Origin: Paenibacillus psychroresistens
GTDB taxonomy: Bacteria; Bacillota; Bacilli; Paenibacillales; NBRC-103111
DNA length: 64,000 nt
NCBI RefSeq assembly: GCF_009728935.1
Contig: NZ_CP034235.1
Location: 3,014,001-3,078,000, forward strand
Direction of reading: 5' to 3'
In this document: positions 1 to 8,001 of the stretch, in pieces
How the letters are laid out: each line of letters opens with the position of its first letter
Numbering within the stretch: position 1 is the stretch's first letter
Translations under genes and position numbers: made by a program
Notes under the pieces: model-generated
Database searches by the model: none
What the model saw: the letters and a program-made list of their open reading frames with translations, nothing else
Told to the model about the DNA's origin: nothing

Positions 1-179
1 ACGCAGAATTCGTCATCCCATTGAACGTGCGATGGTCCTTTAGAAGTCATTACAGTGGTGTTGAAAATGGAGGCGATTTTTTCGATGTCCAAGTCTGAGG
101 CGTAGTGAATTCCATTTTGTTGATATTGCAGAGTGATCCATTGTTCTAGGTCAGTTGGTTTATATAAATTAAGCTGCAT
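1..179 (-). CDS. ImmA/IrrE-family metallopeptidase, N-terminal part (partial)
   Basis: Only the first 59 codons are in the window; the gene runs off the left edge. It begins with an ATG at 179, preceded by a GGGGG ribosome binding site about 6 bases upstream. The N-terminus (QNGIHYASDLDIEKIASIFN) resembles the opening of ImmA/IrrE proteins, which in phages and ICEs cleave or inactivate a neighbouring XRE repressor after DNA damage. The catalytic HExxH motif would lie outside the window, so the assignment rests on the N-terminal pattern alone. A LexA-like box lies 43 bases upstream. The probable partner repressor is now about 20 kb away at 20589-20957, on the same strand. Confidence 0.55.
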   Translation of the reverse strand, partial: MQLNLYKPTDLEQWITLQYQQNGIHYASDLDIEKIASIFNTTVMTSKGPSHVQWDDEFC

Positions 180-221
180 GTGTGACCCCCTAAAAATGAG
201 TAACCCAAGTATAGCAAATGT

Positions 222-235
222 CGAACAAATGTTCT
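222..235. promoter_or_regulatory. LexA/SOS box-like palindrome
   Basis: CGAACAAATGTTCT matches 13 of 14 positions of the Bacillus-type LexA consensus CGAACRNRYGTTYC and contains a perfect GAAC-aaat-GTTC inverted repeat. On the minus strand it covers the place where a -35 would lie for a TATACT -10 (about 210-215) serving the ImmA-like gene. DNA-damage control of the peptidase is therefore plausible. This is inference from a single site. Confidence 0.5.
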
Positions 236-308
236 AGTATTAAATGTTTAACAATCAATACATTGTCATTATTTCATTTCCATTCATTAAAAAACGTTCA
301 TTTTTTAT

Positions 309-337
309 TTGCTAATATGCAAATTGCATGTTAATAT
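309..337 (+). promoter_or_regulatory. Promoter with embedded palindromic operator
   Basis: A -35 TTGCTA (309-314) and a -10 TAATAT (332-337) are separated by exactly 17 bases. The spacer holds a perfect inverted repeat, ATGCAA-A-TTGCAT (317-329), placed where a bound repressor would block RNA polymerase. The downstream gene encodes a protein with an N-terminal XRE helix-turn-helix, so autoregulation is the simplest reading. Confidence 0.6.
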
Positions 338-377
338 AAAAATTATTAAATGACAATTTTAAGTGAGGGTGATTAAA

Positions 378-1772
378 GTGGCTGACTTTTTTCTAAGTGA
401 TAAACTGAAAGCTTTGCGATTACAACACGGAAAAACACAGATGGAGGTATCCCAGGCTATAGGGATTAGTTATTCAACCCTGTCGCGAGTTGAGAGTGAA
501 GGCCGTTCAGTAGATAGTGATATTTTAATTAAAATTGCAGCTTATTATAAAGTTTCTATCGATGAGCTGCTAGGACTTAAACTTGCACAAGAGATTGAGC
601 TGAAAGAAGCTTTACAAAACAATAGCAAAATCCGGGAAGAATTTGAATTTGTTTTAAGCAACTATAACAGAGCAAGTAAAGAAACTTTTAAAGATCATGT
701 AATTGGGGATTTCATACGTAATAGAATAACTAGAACGCTTAAAGAAGAAGCGTTGTTGAGTCCAAATACGTATAAACTAACAGGTTCTATAGGACAGGGT
801 CAATGGGCAGAGGTTCCTTGGATTTCTGTTTTCTTAAAGAACGTCACTTTAAGTGCGCAAAAAGGGTATTATATTGTCTTTTTGTTCAAAGCTGATATGA
901 GTGGGTTTTATATTAGTTTGAATCAAGGCTGGACTTATTATAAAGATAAATACGGAATCAAATTAGGGAGAGAGAAAATACAAAAAGTAGTAAATATGCT
1001 GAGAGAAGAAATACTTCATAACATACCAAATGAGCTTTCGACTGAAACAATTGATTTGAAAGCACGTGGAGATTTAGGTATTGGTTATGAAAACGGGCAT
1101 ATCTGCGGTAAATATTATGCAGCAGATAGTTTACCGAGTTCAGAAATCTTAATTCAAGATTTAAAGCAACTCTTGCTCGTATACGATGAGATCCAATATT
1201 TGATTAGTAACAGAACAGTCGAACAGTTTAATGACTTTCTACTTTTTAAGGAGGATAAGCAGTTTTTAGAAGATAGTGAACAAGAATCTGATTTCCAAGA
1301 GACAGTGCAAGAGACCATTGCAGAAGAAATCAAAACAGTTGAACAAAGTTTAGAAAAGGAGGAAAATTCAGAGGATAGACGAGAACCTTTAATTGATACG
1401 GGAGGGGCAGAAAGATGGCCGAGAGATGCAAAGAAAGCAGCACAGTCTTTATTTAAAGCTAAGTATCAATGTGCTTTTGATAATTCTCATCATTCTTTTA
1501 TTTCTAAGATAACCCGTAAATCATATATGGAAGCTCATCACCTTATTCCTATGGGGCTTCAGAGAAACTTTAAAAAAATGTTAGACAAATCTGGAAATAT
1601 CGTTTCGTTATGTCCGAACTGTCATCGTCTTATTCATCATGGGATAGATAGTGATAGGCTAGATATGTTAAGAAAATTATTTTATGAACGTCGCGATAAG
1701 CTGGAGAGATTAGGATTAGAGATCACATTTTCTAATTTGTGCGAGGCATATGGAATTGTACCGGAAATGTAA
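378..1772 (+). CDS. XRE-DUF3578(MrcB-N)-HNH nuclease, type IV restriction-like
   Basis: Three parts are visible. An XRE/Cro-type helix-turn-helix spans about residues 8-66 (KTQMEVSQAIGISYSTLSRV). A MrcB-like N-terminal DUF3578 domain spans about 100-290; in McrB-like enzymes this kind of domain reads modified bases. After an acidic linker, a C-terminal HNH domain spans about 350-430 with EAHHLIPM and NIVSLCPNCHRLIHHG supplying the His-Asn-His and zinc cysteines. The best start is GTG at 378, seven bases after GAGGGTG; an in-frame GTG at 363 lacks a site. The likely role is cutting incoming DNA with modified bases, with the HTH acting as its own repressor or as a sensor. It is probably co-transcribed with the Nudix gene 15 bases downstream. 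Confidence 0.8.
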   Translation: MADFFLSDKLKALRLQHGKTQMEVSQAIGISYSTLSRVESEGRSVDSDILIKIAAYYKVSIDELLGLKLAQEIELKEALQNNSKIREEFEFVLSNYNRASKETFKDHVIGDFIRNRITRTLKEEALLSPNTYKLTGSIGQGQWAEVPWISVFLKNVTLSAQKGYYIVFLFKADMSGFYISLNQGWTYYKDKYGIKLGREKIQKVVNMLREEILHNIPNELSTETIDLKARGDLGIGYENGHICGKYYAADSLPSSEILIQDLKQLLLVYDEIQYLISNRTVEQFNDFLLFKEDKQFLEDSEQESDFQETVQETIAEEIKTVEQSLEKEENSEDRREPLIDTGGAERWPRDAKKAAQSLFKAKYQCAFDNSHHSFISKITRKSYMEAHHLIPMGLQRNFKKMLDKSGNIVSLCPNCHRLIHHGIDSDRLDMLRKLFYERRDKLERLGLEITFSNLCEAYGIVPEM

Positions 1773-1787
1773 TAAAGGGGATACAAC

Positions 1788-2174
1788 ATGAAACAAATTG
1801 ATGTGGTTGCTGCAGTAATCCTAAATGAACAGAACGAAGTGTTATGTGCGCTGCGCTCTGTAACAATGTCTTTACCTGGGCTATGGGAATTTCCGGGCGG
1901 TAAAATAGAGCAGGGTGAGGATCCACATACAGCGCTAATACGGGAAGTAAAAGAAGAGCTTAGGTGCGTTATAGAAGTAGGGGAAAAGATTACGGAGACA
2001 GTTCATGAATATCCAGCAATCAAGGTTAGGCTTATTTCATACTTTGCAAAGGTTATTAGCGGAATTCCACAAGTAACGGAACATGAAAGTCTGGTATATC
2101 AAAAGAAAAATGAATTGCTTCTACTTGAATGGGCACCAGCTGACATTCCAACCGTTCAGATATTAATAGGATAG
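1788..2174 (+). CDS. Nudix hydrolase (MutT-like)
   Basis: The 128-residue protein carries a complete Nudix box, GGKIEQGEDPHTALIREVKE followed by EL, with the glycine, the REVKEE core and spacing expected for Mg2+-binding pyrophosphohydrolases. The N-terminus (VVAAVILNEQNEVLCALRS) is the usual first strand of MutT-like 8-oxo-dGTP diphosphatases. The substrate cannot be told from sequence; such genes are common passengers beside restriction nucleases and may clean the nucleotide pool or hydrolyse a modified nucleotide. It follows the HNH nuclease in the same direction and ends just before a bidirectional hairpin. Confidence 0.85.
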   Translation: MKQIDVVAAVILNEQNEVLCALRSVTMSLPGLWEFPGGKIEQGEDPHTALIREVKEELRCVIEVGEKITETVHEYPAIKVRLISYFAKVISGIPQVTEHESLVYQKKNELLLLEWAPADIPTVQILIG

Positions 2175-2181
2175 GCTTACA

Positions 2182-2213
2182 AAAAAACGACAACTACATG
2201 ATTGTCGTTTTTT
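2182..2213. terminator. Bidirectional terminator T0
   Basis: A 12-bp perfect stem (AAAAAACGACAA / TTGTCGTTTTTT) with an 8-base loop lies between the convergent Nudix gene and the membrane-protein gene. The A-run and T-run give a U-tract on either strand. The ACGACA core is shared with the other three convergent-junction terminators of the island. Confidence 0.85.
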
Positions 2214-2224
2214 AGTACCCTGTA

Positions 2225-3091
2225 TTAATATATATCTATGTTAAAATATTTACTTTCTAAGGTGTTCTTAGGCTTTGTAATCTCTGTTTCTTCATTTGAT
2301 TTTTGAGATTCTTTAATAAATTCTTGCAGCTCTTTTTTATCCCTATCATAGATGTAAAGTTTATTTGAAAGTAACTCACTTGACTCGTCGCCTAAAACAA
2401 TAAGATTCTTCTCTATTGCGTGTAGCACATATAACTTTTTATCAATGGGTGCTGGGAGATTAATTATAAATGAAGTAGCTTTTTTTGAGCTTAGATAAAA
2501 CGAATTGAAAATTCCACGTAAAGTGAAGAAATAGAAACCAGAAAAAAGAGTAGGGATTATTATTTGTGGTATCAGAGAGATAATATTAGACGTATTTAAT
2601 GGAGTTGGAGGTTTGAATAATACAAAATCTAAAAATAAGAATGAAAAATATGCTGAATACATGTTTATATATGTCAAAGATTTTAAATATATATTAGGTT
2701 CTTTCTTCTTGATTTTTTTGAAAACCAAATCATATATTGGATGTAAAATCATTATTAGCCCTATTGATAAATAAGTAATTAGGAATACTAGAAGAATAAT
2801 AAGAACGGAATTGTAAACAAAGTGTTGAGAGTTTGATATTTTAATTGATTGAGCTGAAAAGAACCCCCAGCAGGCAACGAAAATGTTGAAAAATAGCAAA
2901 TAGATAGTTAATTGCATACCTCTATTCCACATTTTCTGATCTTTAGTTAAAAATAATACATCGAATTTTGATCGATTCAATATAATTGAAACTTTTTTAA
3001 TGATAAATATGCTTGTAGGTATGATAGCAATAATTTGGAGTAAAAAAGAATTATTTTTAAAAAGTGCCTTTAAATACAATAATATTTCCAT
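2225..3091 (-). CDS. Membrane protein, about five to six TM helices, unknown function
   Basis: This 288-residue protein has hydrophobic segments near residues 15-33, 60-80, 92-125, 148-165 and 175-195. A charged cytoplasmic tail (about 230-288) is rich in Lys and Glu. No known domain was recognised. The start at 3091 has AGGAG six bases upstream. It lies 32 bases downstream of the BglII-like nuclease gene in the same direction, so the two are probably one transcript. A membrane partner of a nuclease suggests a defence role, but that is inference from position only. Confidence 0.6.
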   Translation of the reverse strand: MEILLYLKALFKNNSFLLQIIAIIPTSIFIIKKVSIILNRSKFDVLFLTKDQKMWNRGMQLTIYLLFFNIFVACWGFFSAQSIKISNSQHFVYNSVLIILLVFLITYLSIGLIMILHPIYDLVFKKIKKKEPNIYLKSLTYINMYSAYFSFLFLDFVLFKPPTPLNTSNIISLIPQIIIPTLFSGFYFFTLRGIFNSFYLSSKKATSFIINLPAPIDKKLYVLHAIEKNLIVLGDESSELLSNKLYIYDRDKKELQEFIKESQKSNEETEITKPKNTLESKYFNIDIY

Positions 3092-3123
3092 AAGAATCTC
3101 CTATATCAAACAGTGGATTTATA

Positions 3124-3630
3124 TTACAAATCAATTCCAATTACATAAACAGGCACCTGTATAGCGCTTTTAAAATGGGGCAGATATTTAACAACCTTTT
3201 CAAAATTCAATGAACCTTCCCAGTTTTGATTATGCTGGGTCGTCATTTTCTTTTGAAAGTTTTTTGTCGTGACTATGTATACACCTAAGTCGATCTTATT
3301 TAATGCGGAATAGGATGCAACTTGAAATTTAAGTAGGTCAATGCCCATGAAAGATGCGTGTCCGAATCCCACTTCAATCCCAATTCGTTCTTTCAGAAAA
3401 TCCATCTTTGCTGCTGGAGAATCAGGTTCATCGAATACAGAAGGCTGGCTCTTCCAACCTTTTTCTAAGAAATTATTCAATAAAACTTTATTAAAATTAG
3501 GCCGTGTAAGAGTAGGAATATCAATATTAGAATGCAAAAGAATCTGGTCTATTTCTTGCTTCAATGTAAATTTACTATTTATTATTTGCTCAGCAAATCG
3601 GTAAGAAAAATATTCAAGACGCAGTTTCAT
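3124..3630 (-). CDS. BglII/BstYI-family restriction endonuclease-like protein
   Basis: The 168-residue protein resembles the BglII/BstYI endonuclease family in its central segment: MDFLKERIGIEVGFGHASF followed by DLLKFQ. An Asp, then Glu after eight residues (D-x8-E), matches the spacing of the metal-binding acidic residues of BglII. The position two after the Glu, a Gln in BglII, is Gly here. A C-terminal strand pair (PVYVIGIDL) closes the fold. No cognate methyltransferase is adjacent, unlike a type II pair, so it may be modification-dependent, work with the membrane protein downstream, or be a relic. The ATG at 3630 follows AGAGG. Confidence 0.65.
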   Translation of the reverse strand: MKLRLEYFSYRFAEQIINSKFTLKQEIDQILLHSNIDIPTLTRPNFNKVLLNNFLEKGWKSQPSVFDEPDSPAAKMDFLKERIGIEVGFGHASFMGIDLLKFQVASYSALNKIDLGVYIVTTKNFQKKMTTQHNQNWEGSLNFEKVVKYLPHFKSAIQVPVYVIGIDL

Positions 3631-3844
3631 ATATGTATTCCTCTCATAATTGCAATGGTCTAAATTACATAGGAAAATTATACCACCAACTTATCGATAA
3701 TTGTCACATTATTTCCATATTTAATTTCGATTCCTAAAATTCCCCTGAATTAACAAGGGAACTGGGACTTTTTGTCGAATTCATTTATGAAGGTAATTTC
3801 AAATAAAATTACATAATTACATAAAGAATATGAGGGATACATCT

Positions 3845-4732
3845 ATGAATTACTTTATTGTGTTCCAAGGGCAAAGCTACACAGACGCTCGTTCAGGTGG
3901 TTATCTATGGGCTCCTACTAAAAATGAACAAAGCCAAACTTTTCACTACTGGACTTCGATGACAAAAGTTCTTAAAGGGGATTTAATATTTAATAGTGTT
4001 GGTGGTCTGTTATTGGATTTAATTACTGCTACTGAAGATAATAAGGAGCAAGAAAAGCCAATAAACTTTGATAGAAATGAATCGTGGAGAAATCATGGTT
4101 GGTATGTAAAGGCGGATTATATTAGAGTTAATAATCCAATTAGGTATATTGATTATAAAGATGATATTAGCAAATTGCAGGCTCAAATTCATGCACCTTT
4201 CAATATAAATGGTGGAGGCAACCAAGGGTATTTGTACGAAATCTCAGAGCAATTTGCTGATTTCTTATTAGGCCTAATAGGTCATTCGCGACCAGATGAA
4301 GTGGATATAATACAACAAATTGAAAATGAACTGCCTCCTGATTTAGATACCACTGAAAAAGAACGAATTGTGAAAACTAGAATCGGACAAGGTATTTTTA
4401 AAACTAAACTATTAAAGTTCGGATGTAATTGTAAACTTTGTCCCATTAACAACATAGATTTTCTTACTGCAAGTCATACAAAGCCTTGGAAAGATTCTAA
4501 TAATCATGAAAGATTAGACGAATATAATGGTTTTTTACTCTGCCCAGCTCATAATACACTGTTTGATAGAGGCTATATTAGTTTTAACGATGATGGAAGA
4601 ATCATGGTTTCTAAATTTCTTGATGATCAAAGCATAATGTTTCTCAATGTACAAGTAGATAAAGTAATAGATCTACTAGAAGGTCACAAGAAATATTTAA
4701 CTCATCATAGAGAATCAGTATTTAAACAATAA
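3845..4732 (+). CDS. EVE/PUA-like-HNH modification-dependent endonuclease
   Basis: The N-terminal half (about 1-150, MNYFIVFQGQSYTDARSGGY onward, with FHYWTSMTKVLKGDLIFNSV) has the features of an EVE/PUA-like base-flipping domain. The C-terminal half holds an HNH_2-type nuclease: a Cys pair (CNCKLCP), ASHTKPWKDS, and NGFLLCPAHNTLFDRGYISF. EVE-HNH fusions are known modification-dependent (type IV-like) nucleases acting on methylated or hydroxymethylated cytosine. The start at 3845 is chosen because GAGGG lies eight bases upstream; an ATG at 3830 overlaps that site. It leads the hsd operon, with 20 bases to hsdR. Confidence 0.75.
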   Translation: MNYFIVFQGQSYTDARSGGYLWAPTKNEQSQTFHYWTSMTKVLKGDLIFNSVGGLLLDLITATEDNKEQEKPINFDRNESWRNHGWYVKADYIRVNNPIRYIDYKDDISKLQAQIHAPFNINGGGNQGYLYEISEQFADFLLGLIGHSRPDEVDIIQQIENELPPDLDTTEKERIVKTRIGQGIFKTKLLKFGCNCKLCPINNIDFLTASHTKPWKDSNNHERLDEYNGFLLCPAHNTLFDRGYISFNDDGRIMVSKFLDDQSIMFLNVQVDKVIDLLEGHKKYLTHHRESVFKQ

Positions 4733-4752
4733 GCATTTTACGGAGGCTAATG

Positions 4753-7700
4753 ATGGGTCAAAGTAACTTTGAATTTCTTTTTACGAAATGGCCTATCCTG
4801 GCTACCATAGGGGAAACAGCAGAGAAGAATCTACATCATGATCCCAACACTACAATGATAAAGCTTCGGTTATTTGGCGAGAAAATGACTCAATTCTTAT
4901 ATGCTTTTGAACAATTAGCTGAACCATTTAATGCTTCGCAGGATAATAAAATAAGATACCTCAAGAGCCAAGATTTAATTTCAAGAGAGATATTTGAAAT
5001 ACTTGATACTTTACGAAAAAAAGGAAACAAAGCGACACATGATGCATTTGATTCAAAACAAGAAGCCGAAACACTTCTATCATTGTCTTTTCAATTAGGA
5101 GTCTGGTTTATGCAGACTTATGGAGATTGGGACTTTGAACCGAAGGAGTTTACAATACCGCAGGAAACAAAATCTTCTGAAGTACTAAAAGCTGAATTGG
5201 ACAGTTTAACACATTCCTATGAAAGTAAGCTTTCTCAGCTCGAAGCAGAGCTTGCTGCACTTAGTGCAGTTCATACTCCGGATGAAGTGTTGAAAGCCCG
5301 GAGAACGCAATCTCGTAAAGCTGCAGCTTCTATTTCTCTTAATGAAGCAGAGACGCGCAAACTAATTGATGACCAATTAATGAAGGCTGGCTGGATAGTA
5401 GATTCTGTAGCCATTAAATACTCAAAAGGATCGCGCCCGGTAAAAGGGAAAAACATGGCGATATCCGAATGGCCTTTACAGAAAAATTACTCTGCTGATT
5501 ATGCTTTATTTGTTGGTTTGAAATTTATTGGGTTTATCGAGGCAAAACGTAAGAAAAAAGATGTATATTCAGATTTAGAACAAGCAAAAGAGTATGGCCG
5601 ATTAATTACTCCAAAGGCAAATGAAGAATTAGTAGGACAGTGGGGTGATTATTCAATCCCCTTTGTATTTGCAACGAATGGAAGGCCATATATCAAGCAG
5701 CATGAAATGAAGTCTGGTATTTGGTTCCAGGATTTGAGGAAGACAACAAACCTACCCAAAGCTCTCCAATCATGGTATAGTCCAGAAGGGCTTATGGAAC
5801 TACTAGTCCAAGATATTGACGCAGCAACGGAGCATCTAAAAGCAGAAAACAAAGATTATTTAAAGGAATACTTAAAGCTCCGTGATTTCCAATTGGAGGC
5901 TATTAAACGAGTTGAAGAAGCTATTACCAATGGACAGAAAAGCATTCTGATAGCAATGGCGACAGGTACCGGAAAAACACGCATGTCGATTGGCTTAATT
6001 TATCGATTGATAAACTCCAAACGGTTTAAGCGAATCTTGTTTCTAGTTGATAGAAAAGCACTGGGCATCCAAGCTGCCGATTCATTTAAAGAGTCCAGAC
6101 TTACCAATCAACAGACCTTTACAAACATTTTTGAGCTTCAGGAGCTGGATGATAAGAAGCCAAATCCGGAATCAAAAGTCCATATAGCAACCATTCAAAG
6201 TATAGTCGCTAGGATAGAAAATGAGGATTTAGGACTGACAGTAGATAAGTATGATTGTATAGTTGTCGATGAAGCTCATAGAGGGTATACTTTGGATCGA
6301 GTTATGACGGATACAGAATATGAATTCAGAGACCAGGCCGATTATATTAGCAAGTATATGAACGCACTCCAGTATTTTGATGCAGTAAAGATTGGTTTAA
6401 CGGCCACTCCAGCTTTACATACAAAGGAGTTGTTCGGGAGTCCAGTCTTTAACTATTCTTATCGTGAAGCAGTTATAGATGGATGGTTAATCGATTTTGA
6501 ACCCCCACATCAATTGACTACCAAGTTAAAAGAAAACGGGATTACATGGGAAAAGGGAAGTAAAATTGATGTCTTTAACCCTGCCACTGGTGAAGTTGAA
6601 AATATCGACGATTTACCTGATGAAGTATCTATTGAAATTGAACAGTTTAATAAATTGGTTTTGACTGAAAATTTCAATAAAACGGTTTTAGCAGAAATAG
6701 CACAATACATCGATCCAACTTCCAGGCAAAAAACATTAATCTTTGCTGCTACAGATGATCATGCTGATTTGATAGTTGATTTGCTGCGTAAAGAGTATGA
6801 AGGTCTGCTTGGTCAAATAGACGAAAAAGCAATTATGAAGATTACCGGCTCAATTAAGGAACCATTATCGACGATTAAACTATTTAAAAATGACCGCTTA
6901 CCTAATATTGCAGTTACAGTTGACCTTCTTACAACGGGTATAGATGTACCTGAGATATGTAATTTAGTATTTCTGCGCAGGGTGAAATCCCGCATCCTTT
7001 ATGAGCAGATGGTTGGGCGGGCTACGCGTCTTTGTCCGGAAGTGGGCAAGACTCATTTTAATATCTTTGATGCGGTAGGCATGTTCGAAGCCCTTGAACC
7101 AATTACGAATATGAAGCCAGTTGTAGTAAATCCAAAAATCAGTTTTGAAGAATTGGTGAGTGGATTAAATCAATTTGAGGATGAACAAAAGCAAAAAGAG
7201 ATTATAGATATGATTATTGCGAAGCTTCAAAGAAAAAAGCAACGTCTTGATGAAAAGGGAAAAGAAAACTTTTCCTCTTTAACTGGTGACCAAAGTGTGG
7301 AAGAATATTTAAATTGGATGAAGAATGCTGCTCCTGGAGAAGTGAATCAGAGCCTACAGCAAAATAAACATTTGGTAGCCTTCTTAGATGAAAATAAATA
7401 CCGGGGTAATGTTCAATTCATCTCTACCCATGAAGATGAATTTCTGAGGCATGAAAGAGGATATGGCAGCGGAAAGAAACCAGGAGATTTCTTGGATGAA
7501 TTCGGTAAATTTATTGATGATAATATGAACTTGATTCCGGCATTAATATTAGTTTGTACAAGTCCTAAAGACATGACAAGGGCTGACTATAAAGAGCTTA
7601 GAACGATTTTTGATTTACATCAATTTAGTGAGAAGTATTTACAAACTGCCTGGAAAGAGACAACGAAAAAAGATATTACAGCAAGCATTATCGGGTTCAT

Positions 7701-7998
7701 TCGGCAACGTGTTTTAGGCGATGCTTTGTTATCACACGAAGAACGAGTTAAAAGCGCAATGGGGAAAGTTTATGAAATGGAGAACTGGTCTCCAGTGCAA
7801 CGAAACTGGCTTGGACGGATTGAACTTCAACTCATTGCAGAAAGGGTATTAGACCCGAACGCTCAAAGGGCTTTTGATATAGAACCATTTCGCTCTGATA
7901 TTAATGGAAGTAAAGGATTGGATAAAATATTTAAAGGCATGCTTCAACCAATATTAGATAACATCAATGAATCGCTATACGAGAGGAAGAATGCTTAA
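4753..7998 (+). CDS. hsdR: Type I restriction enzyme subunit R
   Basis: This is the translocase and nuclease subunit of a type I system. An N-terminal DUF4145-like helical region (about 1-130) and a short coiled coil come first. A PD-(D/E)XK nuclease follows near residues 245-265 (SADYALFV...FIGFIEAKRKKK). A superfamily-2 helicase has Walker A (MATGTGKTRMS, about 402-412), DEAH (IVVDEAHRGY, about 503-512), TATP, and TTGIDVPEICN with EQMVGRATR for motifs V and VI. The C-terminal 250 residues resemble the EcoEI-type R C-terminal domain. About 1081 residues is a normal full length. ATG at 4753 (six bases after GGAGG) fits better than the adjacent ATG at 4750. Confidence 0.95.
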   Translation: MGQSNFEFLFTKWPILATIGETAEKNLHHDPNTTMIKLRLFGEKMTQFLYAFEQLAEPFNASQDNKIRYLKSQDLISREIFEILDTLRKKGNKATHDAFDSKQEAETLLSLSFQLGVWFMQTYGDWDFEPKEFTIPQETKSSEVLKAELDSLTHSYESKLSQLEAELAALSAVHTPDEVLKARRTQSRKAAASISLNEAETRKLIDDQLMKAGWIVDSVAIKYSKGSRPVKGKNMAISEWPLQKNYSADYALFVGLKFIGFIEAKRKKKDVYSDLEQAKEYGRLITPKANEELVGQWGDYSIPFVFATNGRPYIKQHEMKSGIWFQDLRKTTNLPKALQSWYSPEGLMELLVQDIDAATEHLKAENKDYLKEYLKLRDFQLEAIKRVEEAITNGQKSILIAMATGTGKTRMSIGLIYRLINSKRFKRILFLVDRKALGIQAADSFKESRLTNQQTFTNIFELQELDDKKPNPESKVHIATIQSIVARIENEDLGLTVDKYDCIVVDEAHRGYTLDRVMTDTEYEFRDQADYISKYMNALQYFDAVKIGLTATPALHTKELFGSPVFNYSYREAVIDGWLIDFEPPHQLTTKLKENGITWEKGSKIDVFNPATGEVENIDDLPDEVSIEIEQFNKLVLTENFNKTVLAEIAQYIDPTSRQKTLIFAATDDHADLIVDLLRKEYEGLLGQIDEKAIMKITGSIKEPLSTIKLFKNDRLPNIAVTVDLLTTGIDVPEICNLVFLRRVKSRILYEQMVGRATRLCPEVGKTHFNIFDAVGMFEALEPITNMKPVVVNPKISFEELVSGLNQFEDEQKQKEIIDMIIAKLQRKKQRLDEKGKENFSSLTGDQSVEEYLNWMKNAAPGEVNQSLQQNKHLVAFLDENKYRGNVQFISTHEDEFLRHERGYGSGKKPGDFLDEFGKFIDDNMNLIPALILVCTSPKDMTRADYKELRTIFDLHQFSEKYLQTAWKETTKKDITASIIGFIRQRVLGDALLSHEERVKSAMGKVYEMENWSPVQRNWLGRIELQLIAERVLDPNAQRAFDIEPFRSDINGSKGLDKIFKGMLQPILDNINESLYERKNA

Positions 7999-8001
7999 TT
8001 T

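Noticed and set aside
3681..3780. A third copy (R0) of the divergent element between the BglII-like and EVE-HNH genes
   Set aside because: Only the ends (TACCACC, TTTGTCGAA) and a CATATTTA block agree; gaps are needed and AT-rich DNA gives such matches easily. Kept only as a hint.
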